Shown one piece after another: positions 1 to 5,462 of a DNA stretch of 5,477 bases (position 1 is the first letter of the stretch; every line of letters starts with the position of its first letter). This stretch comes from Synergistaceae bacterium (lineage in GTDB: Bacteria; Synergistota; Synergistia; Synergistales; Thermovirgaceae): assembly GCA_003446665.1 (NCBI GenBank), contig DMCT01000013.1, positions 13,529 to 19,005 on the forward strand, written 5' to 3'. Made by a program: the position numbers and the translations under genes. The notes under the pieces were generated by a model that made no database searches, was not told the origin of the DNA, and saw only the letters and a list, made by a program, of their open reading frames with translations.

Positions 1-43
1 ATTATTAATAATAAAGGCGAAACAGCCGGAATTTCAAGCGTTT

Positions 44-49
44 GGAGGG
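44..49 (+). promoter_or_regulatory. Ribosome binding site of the response regulator gene
   Basis: GGAGGG lies 6 nt before the ATG at 56 and 9 nt before a second in-frame ATG at 59. Both spacings are workable, so the protein may begin Met-Met-Lys or Met-Lys. No convincing promoter is visible in the 43 bases before it. The A/T-rich stretch at 1-14 could be part of one, but the window starts too late to judge. Confidence 0.75.
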
Positions 50-55
50 AACTTC

Positions 56-739
56 ATGATGAAAATACTAATCATCGAGGATAATAAGGATCTTGTACAA
101 GTCCTTGCGGAAGGTTTCGAAGAAAACGGGTTCTTAGTCGAAAGCGCCTATGACGGCGCGGAAGGATTGGACAAAATCAGAACCAATGATTACGACTGCG
201 TAGTGCTGGATGTAATGCTCCCTGGAATCGACGGGTACGAAGTAGTGGAAAGAGTCAGGGAAATCGGCAAAGACACTCCGATAATCATACTGACGGCAAA
301 AGATACCATCGAAGACCGCGTCGAGGGTCTTAACAGGGGCGCCGACGACTATCTGGTCAAACCCTTCGACTTCAGGGAACTTCTTGCGAGGATTAACGCA
401 TTGCTCCGCCGCAGAGCGGAACACAAAAGGCCCTTGCTCAAATGTGGCCCCCTTGTGCTCGATCCTGTTGCGCGGGAGTGTACCGTGGATGGTGAAAACA
501 TACCATTGAGAAGACGTGAATTCGACATCCTCGAACTCCTTTTGCGCTACGAGAACCAGGTATTCACAAGGGACCGCATAATCGCTCATGTCTGGCAAAA
601 GGAATACGACGGAACAAGCAACGTCGTGGATGTCCATGTCAAATACCTCAGAGACAAGCTCCGTCCCTATAACCTGGATACCATCGTAGTGACCGTTCGG
701 GGGGTCGGATACAAAGTGACCTGCCCAAACTACGAGTAG
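56..739 (+). CDS. OmpR/PhoB-family two-component response regulator
   Basis: This is a DNA-binding response regulator of 227 residues, the usual size for the family. The N-terminal receiver domain (about 3-118) has the acidic pair E8/D9, phosphoacceptor D52 in the VLDVMLPG motif, switch residue T80 and the invariant K102 before PF. A short linker leads to a winged-helix Trans_Reg_C domain (about 128-222), recognisable by RRREFDILELLL, the recognition-helix stretch around 186-203 (VDVHVKYLRDKLR) and the terminal VRGVGYKV wing. It should be phosphorylated by the kinase encoded 28 bp downstream in the same operon and then bind promoter DNA as a dimer. The regulon cannot be read from sequence; the nearby htrA is one candidate target. 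All key residues are intact. The family call is secure, but a specific name such as CpxR, PhoP or CssR is not justified. Confidence 0.97.
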   Translation: MMKILIIEDNKDLVQVLAEGFEENGFLVESAYDGAEGLDKIRTNDYDCVVLDVMLPGIDGYEVVERVREIGKDTPIIILTAKDTIEDRVEGLNRGADDYLVKPFDFRELLARINALLRRRAEHKRPLLKCGPLVLDPVARECTVDGENIPLRRREFDILELLLRYENQVFTRDRIIAHVWQKEYDGTSNVVDVHVKYLRDKLRPYNLDTIVVTVRGVGYKVTCPNYE

Positions 740-752
740 CCCTTCTTCAGGA

Positions 753-764
753 GGAGAATTCTCC
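753..764 (+). promoter_or_regulatory. Palindrome overlapping the histidine kinase ribosome binding site
   Basis: GGAGAATTCTCC is a perfect 12-bp palindrome in the 28-bp gap between the regulator stop and the kinase GTG. Its left half is part of the purine-rich Shine-Dalgarno tract AGGAGGAG (749-756). In RNA it could fold as a 4-bp stem with an AAUU loop, masking half of the ribosome binding site. AGGAGG (749-754) is 13 nt from the GTG at 768, and GGAG (753-756) is 11 nt away, both on the long side. The palindrome is seen directly; any regulatory role is inference. Confidence 0.45.
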
Positions 765-767
765 AAG

Positions 768-2300
768 GTGTCGAAAGACGGGCGAAAGGGTGCTGCAGCG
801 TTTCGAAAAGAGCGGAGATGGTCTCCACTTCGCTCTTTTCGCTTTAGAATGCTGTTTTTTACATCCCTGTCGGTTTTCGCCGTCGTTTTCATTTTCTCCA
901 TGGCGATTTTCTTTTTTTTCACATGGACTGAAATGGAGCAGCTGGACAAAGAGCAGAACCATAAGCTGGTTTTTTTCGCAGAGCAGATAGCAAAATCAGG
1001 CCACTTTTACCTTGACGGTCCGGAGTACGAAAAACTTCAAAAAACCATTAAAAGGCGAAACGCAGATTTACAGATATACAGCTCCGACTTGCGGTTTTTC
1101 GACGATGTGTCATGGGCAGTAAACGGCATTTCTCCTCTACCCCAAACTCTGCTGCGATCCATTATCGAGAAGGGGCCCGCGAAACAAAGTACGATTGACC
1201 TTTCCAGCATGGAAATCCTGCCTGAGACGCTATGGTTGTGGCCTTTTTCCCCAAAAGCAGACAGGGTAATCCTTAGGGTTGCATGGAAACTTTTAAACCT
1301 TGAAGACGGTGAATACTACCTTTTACTACTGGTACCTCTTGACGCCTTGCTTGCTTCTCGAAGTACCCTACTAAAAACAATCCTTATGATGATGGGGGTT
1401 GCGGCACTTCTTTCTGCAGGAGTGGGCTATCTGACAAACAAAAGGAACACCAGGCGCTTCGAACTTATAAACAAGGCGATCTCCAAAGTTTCCGTAGACA
1501 ACATGAAACTGGATATTTCAATTAACGACGCCAACGAGGAAATCCGCGAGACAGTACTGCTTATCAACAGAATGCTGGAGGACCTGTCGAAATCCATCCG
1601 CCAGCTTCAGCAGTTTACCGCCGACGCCAGCCATGAACTCAGGACCCCTTTGGCTGTGATGAAAGGCATTGTCGAGGTAACCCTTCTGAAGGACCGGGGA
1701 AAGGAATACTACGTCGGGAAGCTGCAGGAACTGGCTTTTCAGATTGAAGCCATGCAGGCTTTGGTAAGTGCATTGTTGGAACTTGCGCGACTTGATGCCT
1801 TCGAACGGCTCGAACACAAAGACCCCGTTGAACTACTTATGGTAGCCGATGAAGCGGCCACCATTGCGGAGCCCTTGATAAGGCAAAAAGGACAACATTT
1901 CGAAAAAGAGCTTTCCCCGGCCGCAACCCGCGGATGGGAAACGCTTTTAACCAGACTTGTTTCCAACCTGATCGACAACGCGGCCAAATATACTCCCGAA
2001 GGAGGAAAAATTACGATCAGAACCTACACCGATGTAATACGCAAAGAAGCCGTTCTCGAAGTAGCCGACACCGGAAAGGGAATGACCGAAGACGAAATAA
2101 CCCACTGTTTCGAGAGGTTCTGGCGCGCGGAAAGTTCCCGTACGACCGCCGGTTATGGACTAGGCCTTTCTCTGGTTCTCAGGATTGCGGAACTTCACGA
2201 AGGACGACTCGAGATAAAATCCAGACCCGGAAGGGGGACACTATTCCGCGTAAGGTTCCGGCTTGATGAAGAGGTACTCGGAACCTATGAGGAAGCATAA
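768..2300 (+). CDS. Membrane sensor histidine kinase (HisKA/HATPase_c)
   Basis: This is an inner-membrane sensor kinase of 510 residues, the probable partner of the regulator just upstream. A basic cytoplasmic tail (1-27) precedes TM1 (about 28-52). An extracytoplasmic domain of some 145 residues (about 53-198), which I cannot assign to a sensor family, is followed by TM2 (about 201-222) and a HAMP-like linker (about 223-275). The HisKA domain has phosphoacceptor H289 in ASHELRTPL, with E290 and T293 fitting the E-x-x-T phosphatase motif. The ATPase domain has an N box with N404 (NLIDNAAKYTPEGG), a G1 box at 434-439 (DTGKGM), an F box from F448 (FERFWR) and a G2 box at 462-467 (GYGLGL). The start is GTG at 768, supported by the upstream AGGAGGAG. 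The first in-frame ATG (849, residue 28) has no ribosome site and would remove the positive-inside tail. All catalytic motifs are intact; the signal sensed is unknown. Confidence 0.95.
   Translation: MSKDGRKGAAAFRKERRWSPLRSFRFRMLFFTSLSVFAVVFIFSMAIFFFFTWTEMEQLDKEQNHKLVFFAEQIAKSGHFYLDGPEYEKLQKTIKRRNADLQIYSSDLRFFDDVSWAVNGISPLPQTLLRSIIEKGPAKQSTIDLSSMEILPETLWLWPFSPKADRVILRVAWKLLNLEDGEYYLLLLVPLDALLASRSTLLKTILMMMGVAALLSAGVGYLTNKRNTRRFELINKAISKVSVDNMKLDISINDANEEIRETVLLINRMLEDLSKSIRQLQQFTADASHELRTPLAVMKGIVEVTLLKDRGKEYYVGKLQELAFQIEAMQALVSALLELARLDAFERLEHKDPVELLMVADEAATIAEPLIRQKGQHFEKELSPAATRGWETLLTRLVSNLIDNAAKYTPEGGKITIRTYTDVIRKEAVLEVADTGKGMTEDEITHCFERFWRAESSRTTAGYGLGLSLVLRIAELHEGRLEIKSRPGRGTLFRVRFRLDEEVLGTYEEA
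804..841 (+). other. Strong inverted repeat inside the 5' end of the kinase gene
   Basis: CGAAAAGAGCG (804-814) and CGCTCTTTTCG (831-841) are perfect 11-bp inverted repeats. Between them, GAGA (815-818) and TCTC (822-825) can add four pairs closed by a TGG loop, leaving a 5-nt bulge at 826-830. The mRNA would thus form a long hairpin starting 36 nt after the first base of the GTG codon, within codons for the basic N-terminal tail. A T6 run (854-859) lies 12 nt past the stem, too far for a standard intrinsic terminator. It may dampen kinase translation or transcription relative to the regulator; this role is inferred. Confidence 0.5.
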
Positions 2301-2309
2301 CCCGACAGC

Positions 2310-2347
2310 AAAAAATAAAGGGGCGGAATGCAATCCGTCCCGCCCCT
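2310..2347 (-). terminator. Intrinsic terminator downstream of htrA
   Basis: Read on the minus strand, AGGGGCGG (2347-2340) pairs perfectly with CCGCCCCT (2326-2319) around a 13-nt loop, and is followed at once by TTATTTTTT (2318-2310). It starts 24 nt past the htrA stop codon, so it is a good Rho-independent terminator for that transcript. On the plus strand the same DNA can fold as GGGGCGGA/TCCGTCCC (2320-2327 with 2334-2341, one G-U pair), but no T tract follows. It may therefore end the converging kinase transcript less efficiently, or only with help from other factors. Confidence 0.88.
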
Positions 2348-2371
2348 GGAAACCTGGATGTTACATCTTGC

Positions 2372-3772
2372 TCATATTCTTAGCGAAACGAAGAAAGTCC
2401 TTCCCTCCCGCATGACCAGAAGAACCACGGAATTTTTGACCTTCCCGACGGCATTTTCCCATGCCTTCAAGTCATCCACCGGCACGCCATTGACCTCGAG
2501 GATCACGTCGCCGGGCCTTAGCCCGATCCTGTCTGACGGAGAACCAGGCTCTATATCGACTACGGCTACCCCTTTTCCAGATGGAGCGCCTGCCTTGCTC
2601 CTGATTTCCGGGGTGACGGGCCCTACACTCAGACCCAGTCTTTTTTCCATTTCTTTCTGCGACTCTTTACCTTCTTCCGGCTGGCCGGGCACGCTGCCCA
2701 AAACTACATCTATCTTGCGCTGCTTTCCTTCACGAATCAACGTAAGCCTGACCTTATCGCCCTCCAGACGGCTCCGGACCTTGAGAGAGAGGTCGGTGTG
2801 ATCTTCGATCTTTTCGCCGTCCATGGCGATAATGACGTCTCCTCGACGTATCCCGACTTTTGCGGCGGGCGAGTCAGGTATAACATCGCTTACAACAGCT
2901 CCATATTCTCCTTCGACACCATAGGCCTCGGCAAATTCGGGAGTCACGGGTTGTATGTAAACTCCAAGCCAACCGCGCCGCACGGTTCCATACTTGAGAA
3001 GGTCATCCAGTACTTGTTTTGCCATGTTTACCGGTACGGCAAAGCCTATGCCCTGGGCATAGGGTATGATTGCGGTATTTATCCCTACGACCTTGCCTTC
3101 CAGATTGAGCAACGGTCCGCCGCTGTTTCCAGGATTGATCGCCGCATCGGTCTGGAGGAAGCCGTCGAAATTGAGGTTCCTCGCACGGACCGAACGGTTT
3201 TTCGCCGAGACTACGCCGACGGTGACAGAGCTTTCGAAACCATAGGGGTTTCCTATGGCTATTACCCATTCACCAACCCTAAGGGCATCGGAATCTCCAA
3301 GTTCTATGACCGGAAGATCTCTTTCATTTATTTTTATGACAGCCAGGTCGAAGGTCGGGTCGGTCCCCACCACTTCAGCCGGGTATGACCTTCCGTTGGA
3401 TAAGGTCACTTCTATCTTGTCGGCATCGGCGACAACATGGTTGTTCGTCACGATGTAACCGTCACCGCTGACTATAAAACCTGACCCTTTCCCTTTCATG
3501 GGGATGATCCTTGAAAACCGCTCGAACTGGTCACCAAAGAATTCCCTGAAAAATGGGTCATCGGGAAAGGGGCTGAAGGATTGCCTGACCAGCGTTTCGG
3601 TATCTATGTTGACTACCGCTGGAGATGCTTTTTCGACTATATCCGCCACAGGGTTTCCCGTAATTACATCGACCACTGCCTGCGAGGGTGCTGCTACTCC
3701 CAAAAGAACGAGGCAAATCGGGAGTATAACCGTTAAAATACGTTTGGAAATCACTTTTCCTGTTACATACAT
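2372..3772 (-). CDS. htrA: HtrA/Do-like periplasmic serine protease with two PDZ domains
   Basis: This is a trypsin-fold ATP-independent protease and chaperone of 466 residues that degrades or refolds damaged envelope proteins. An N-terminal signal peptide (basic KR near residue 10, hydrophobic core, likely cleavage after SQA at residue 32) sends it to the periplasm. The protease domain has the full triad: H112 in TNNHVVADAD, D142 in FDLAVIKI and S217 in NPGNSGGPLL. PDZ1 spans about 267-358 (GWLGVYIQPV onward) and PDZ2 about 382-466. The DPFFREFFGD segment before the protease core is typical of DegQ-type LA loops. The ATG at 3772 is chosen because the ribosome site covers the upstream in-frame GTG at 3781. 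Two PDZ domains plus a cleavable signal indicate the DegP/DegQ/MucD class rather than the single-PDZ, membrane-anchored Gram-positive HtrA. It lies 57 bp downstream of the SAM hydrolase gene and ends at its own terminator. DegP versus DegQ cannot be decided. Confidence 0.96.
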   Translation of the reverse strand: MYVTGKVISKRILTVILPICLVLLGVAAPSQAVVDVITGNPVADIVEKASPAVVNIDTETLVRQSFSPFPDDPFFREFFGDQFERFSRIIPMKGKGSGFIVSGDGYIVTNNHVVADADKIEVTLSNGRSYPAEVVGTDPTFDLAVIKINERDLPVIELGDSDALRVGEWVIAIGNPYGFESSVTVGVVSAKNRSVRARNLNFDGFLQTDAAINPGNSGGPLLNLEGKVVGINTAIIPYAQGIGFAVPVNMAKQVLDDLLKYGTVRRGWLGVYIQPVTPEFAEAYGVEGEYGAVVSDVIPDSPAAKVGIRRGDVIIAMDGEKIEDHTDLSLKVRSRLEGDKVRLTLIREGKQRKIDVVLGSVPGQPEEGKESQKEMEKRLGLSVGPVTPEIRSKAGAPSGKGVAVVDIEPGSPSDRIGLRPGDVILEVNGVPVDDLKAWENAVGKVKNSVVLLVMREGRTFFVSLRI

Positions 3773-3775
3773 AGA

Positions 3776-3786
3776 GATCACCTCCT
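3776..3786 (-). promoter_or_regulatory. Extended Shine-Dalgarno of htrA that fixes its start
   Basis: On the minus strand AGGAGGTGATC (3786-3776) matches the complement of the conserved 16S rRNA 3' end over 11 bases, far longer than the usual 4-6. The AGGAGG core ends 8 nt before the ATG at 3772, an ideal spacing. An in-frame GTG at 3781-3779 is part of this sequence and so cannot be the normal start. The pairing length suggests very efficient initiation. Confidence 0.9.
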
Positions 3787-3810
3787 GAACTGACTTTACA
3801 GACTGGATAA

Positions 3811-3832
3811 TAGGAAAGAAAGGCCTTTCCTA
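3811..3832 (-). other. Stem-loop over the SAM hydrolase stop codon
   Basis: On the minus strand TAGGAAAG (3832-3825) pairs with CTTTCCTA (3818-3811), giving a perfect 8-bp stem with a 6-nt loop. The first three bases are the stop codon of the upstream gene. The sequence after it (TTATCC) is not a T tract and the stem is A/T-rich, so it is at best a weak terminator or an RNA processing or stability element between the two genes. TATTAT (3814-3809) within the right arm resembles a -10 box, but no good -35 is seen. Confidence 0.4.
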
Positions 3833-4645
3833 CATCGTGTATTCTACCGAAATCGGGTCTCCGACTTTAAAACCCAGCACGTCGGCAGCCTTGCCCCTGT
3901 TGACGGCGATCGAGAGATATCCCCAGCTGTCTTCCAGAATTACCAGGTCGCCCAATTCAACATCGGAAAAGGTCTTACCGAGAGAAATGCTGAAAAGCCA
4001 GCTTCTGCTGATCCGTAAACCGCCTTCTTTTTCCATATCTATCCATTTCCAGGGAATATTGGTCCTGATGGTACCAAAAGTATCGATTCGGGCCACGGCT
4101 CCCGAAATCCTCTCTTTATCCCTTGCAGGTTCGGCAATGGGATATAAATGAAGGCCCTTCTCGCTGATGCCCTCTCCTAAGGTTGACGGCAAAACCCCTG
4201 TGGCGAGGTCCGCCACTACAGGTGCCATTATGTCCCGGGCGTGGAAGGTGGGAGATACCTGACGGCTCTCAAAGTGTTCAGGCCGGAGTTTCCAGGCTTT
4301 TTCCACACCTCCGAGGCGTTTCACGGCGGGAAGGAGCAAACCGTTGTCGGGCCCCACAAAAAGGTCACCGCGCTTCGACTCCAGGATAAGGATCGACCTG
4401 TCAGTTCCGACGCCGGGATCGACAACGGCCAGGTGGATGCCCAATGGAAGATACAAGGCGGCGCCGGCAAGCATCCAACCGCCCGAGATTATGTCGAAGG
4501 GTGGTACGTCGTGGCTTATATCCACCAGCGGCAACGAAATTCCACGCTGGAGAAGAACACCCTTGCAGCAGGCTACGGTTTCGTCGCCGCTTCCAAAGTC
4601 GGAAAGAAAGCTGATGCAGCGAAACGAACCGTTCGAATCGTTCAT
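3830..4645 (-). CDS. SAM hydroxide adenosyltransferase (DUF62 family)
   Basis: This 271-residue protein belongs to the DUF62 family (SAM_HAT), whose characterised members hydrolyse S-adenosylmethionine to adenosine and L-methionine and are homologous to the SAM-dependent fluorinase and chlorinase. The N-terminal domain shows SDFGSGD (15-21, with the SAM-binding D16), SHDVPPFDI (44-52), VVDPGVGTDR (74-83) and GPDNGLL (98-104). D76, R83 and H135 (in TFHARD) correspond to the Asp-Arg-His triad described for the family. The C-terminal domain begins near residue 180 with ARIDTFGTIRTNIP (185-198). No signal peptide or membrane segment is present, so it is cytoplasmic. The ATG at 4645 has GGGGAGG (4659-4653) 7 nt upstream. 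It is the first gene of a probable two-gene unit with htrA. Two substitutions stand out: Ala136 where Gly is usual in FHGRD, and Thr192 where Asn is usual in FGN. The family call is firm; the exact reaction is inferred. Confidence 0.94.
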   Translation of the reverse strand: MNDSNGSFRCISFLSDFGSGDETVACCKGVLLQRGISLPLVDISHDVPPFDIISGGWMLAGAALYLPLGIHLAVVDPGVGTDRSILILESKRGDLFVGPDNGLLLPAVKRLGGVEKAWKLRPEHFESRQVSPTFHARDIMAPVVADLATGVLPSTLGEGISEKGLHLYPIAEPARDKERISGAVARIDTFGTIRTNIPWKWIDMEKEGGLRISRSWLFSISLGKTFSDVELGDLVILEDSWGYLSIAVNRGKAADVLGFKVGDPISVEYTM

Positions 4646-4652
4646 AATGGTA

Positions 4653-4659
4653 CCTCCCC
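4653..4659 (-). promoter_or_regulatory. Ribosome binding site of the SAM hydrolase gene
   Basis: GGGGAGG on the minus strand ends 7 nt before the ATG at 4645. It confirms this start, and no in-frame alternative is better placed. Confidence 0.85.
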
Positions 4660-4680
4660 TTGTACTGTGGACTGTTTATT

Positions 4681-4686
4681 ACTATA
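4681..4686 (-). promoter_or_regulatory. Candidate -10 box for the SAM hydrolase/htrA unit
   Basis: TATAGT on the minus strand matches five of six bases of the TATAAT consensus and would place transcription start about 25-30 nt before the ATG at 4645. The best -35 nearby is poor (TTCAAG at a 16-nt spacing, three of six matches). This is therefore a tentative sigma-70-type site or one that needs an activator. Confidence 0.3.
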
Positions 4687-4723
4687 ACACTCCGGTAGAA
4701 ATCTTGAATCCCCAGTCGACTTG

Positions 4724-4735
4724 CGCAATATTGCG
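4724..4735. promoter_or_regulatory. Perfect 12-bp palindrome, possible operator between divergent genes
   Basis: CGCAATATTGCG reads the same on both strands. It sits in the middle of the 157-bp divergent region between the SAM hydrolase and glycosylase genes. TTGCG also occurs as a direct repeat at 4721-4725 and 4731-4735, exactly 10 bp (about one helical turn) apart. The palindrome lies just upstream of the candidate -10 for the rightward gene. The symmetry suggests binding of a dimeric regulator; no known factor is recognised. Confidence 0.4.
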
Positions 4736-4741
4736 AGAAAA

Positions 4742-4747
4742 GATAAT
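4742..4747 (+). promoter_or_regulatory. Candidate -10 box for the DNA glycosylase gene
   Basis: GATAAT matches five of six consensus bases and would give a leader of about 50 nt before the ATG at 4803. The only -35-like sequence is TTGCGC at 4721-4726, with a short 15-nt spacer and three matches, overlapping the palindrome. Low confidence. Confidence 0.3.
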
Positions 4748-4802
4748 CTCTGTGGAGTCTGAAAGGTCTGTTTTAGTTGGTAGTTTTTGGGGGATACCAC
4801 AG

Positions 4803-5462
4803 ATGACACCGGAAGGACTTTTCAAAATTTTGCTGGAAAACTATGGACCCCAGGGCTGGTGGCCCGCTAATTCCTTCGACGAATTATGCGTGGGTGCAAT
4901 TCTCGTCCAAAACACAAGCTGGGACAACGCGAGAAAAGCTATCTCAAACCTCGCTAAGGCCGGGTTGATATCCTTTGAGGCCATCAAAGCCGCGTCCCTG
5001 GACGATATCATAGAAGCCGTTTATCCTGCCGGAACCTACAGAAGGAAATCGGCGGTTTTAAAAGCCTTTTCAGAGGATTTTTCCTCGGATTTCGGCACAG
5101 TCGCAACTTTCAGATCCATTGCTACCGATTCGGCAAGGCGATGGCTGCTTCAAAGAAAGGGTATCGGCTTCGAAACGGCGGACAGCATACTATGCTATGG
5201 GGCAGAAAGGGCCCTTCTTGTCGTTGATGCCTACACTCGGAGGTTGTCAAAACGACTTGGATGGTTGTCTTTAGAGAAACCGTCCTATGAGGCGTTCCAA
5301 AGACACCTGCAAGGCAAACTGCCCTGCTCCTCGCGGGCTCTAGGGGAATTTCACGCGCTCGTAGTATTCCACTGCAAAAAATTTTGCAAGAGACACCCGG
5401 ACTGCACCACTTGCGTTTTGGCAGAACATTGTTTTTTCGACATGTCAGCGGGGCCCCTTTAA
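4803..5462 (+). CDS. Endonuclease III-related HhH-GPD DNA glycosylase with Fe-S motif
   Basis: This 219-residue protein belongs to the HhH-GPD base-excision repair superfamily, closest to the Endonuclease III-related branch (COG2231, including MagIII-type 3-methyladenine glycosylases). The N-terminal signature WWPANSF...VGAILVQNTSW (19-40) is typical of that branch. The helix-hairpin-helix lies around 115-130 (KGIGFETADSI) and is followed by the catalytic aspartate D142 in VVDAYTRRL. Where Nth has its lyase lysine (K120 in E. coli), this protein has E124, so it should be a monofunctional glycosylase without beta-lyase activity. The C-terminus has C195-X5-C201-X2-C204-X5-C210, a probable [4Fe-4S] ligand set, one residue tighter than the X6 first spacing in E. 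coli Nth. The ATG at 4803 is preceded by GGGGGA, a modest ribosome site 8 nt away. The open frame continues upstream to 4344, but that part lies antisense to the SAM hydrolase and lacks family similarity. The lesion specificity is unknown. Confidence 0.92.
   Translation: MTPEGLFKILLENYGPQGWWPANSFDELCVGAILVQNTSWDNARKAISNLAKAGLISFEAIKAASLDDIIEAVYPAGTYRRKSAVLKAFSEDFSSDFGTVATFRSIATDSARRWLLQRKGIGFETADSILCYGAERALLVVDAYTRRLSKRLGWLSLEKPSYEAFQRHLQGKLPCSSRALGEFHALVVFHCKKFCKRHPDCTTCVLAEHCFFDMSAGPL

Noticed and set aside
1..43. A/T-rich leader before the response regulator as a promoter
   Set aside because: TAATAAT-like bases are present, but a -35 cannot be located within the window, so a promoter call would be unsupported.
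849..851. ATG at 849 as an alternative kinase start
   Set aside because: No Shine-Dalgarno precedes it, it would begin at the edge of TM1, and it would drop the basic positive-inside tail that the upstream GTG provides.
907..919. T-rich run with eight consecutive T in the first membrane segment of the kinase, a possible phase-variable tract
   Set aside because: Phe codons in a hydrophobic helix explain it, and a run of eight T is short for a convincing slippage switch. The frame is intact.
134..949. Open frame of 271 codons on the minus strand opposite the regulator and kinase genes
   Set aside because: It lies antisense to a fully supported response regulator, has no recognisable domain, and its composition is what reading the complement of a conserved gene would give.
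2798..3388. Open frame of 196 codons on the plus strand inside htrA
   Set aside because: It is wholly antisense to the protease and PDZ1 coding sequence, which has every catalytic motif. No ribosome site or family resemblance supports it.
3773..3781. GTG at 3781 as the htrA start
   Set aside because: The codon is part of the extended Shine-Dalgarno AGGAGGTGATC. The ATG at 3772 has ideal spacing.
4344..4802. Upstream 153-codon extension of the glycosylase frame
   Set aside because: It runs antisense through the SAM hydrolase gene and the divergent promoter region. The family similarity starts right after the ATG at 4803.
5450..5460. GGGGCCCC followed by TTT at the end of the glycosylase gene, terminator-like
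   Set aside because: The palindrome has no loop, overlaps the last codons and the T run is only three long. Any real terminator probably lies past the window end.
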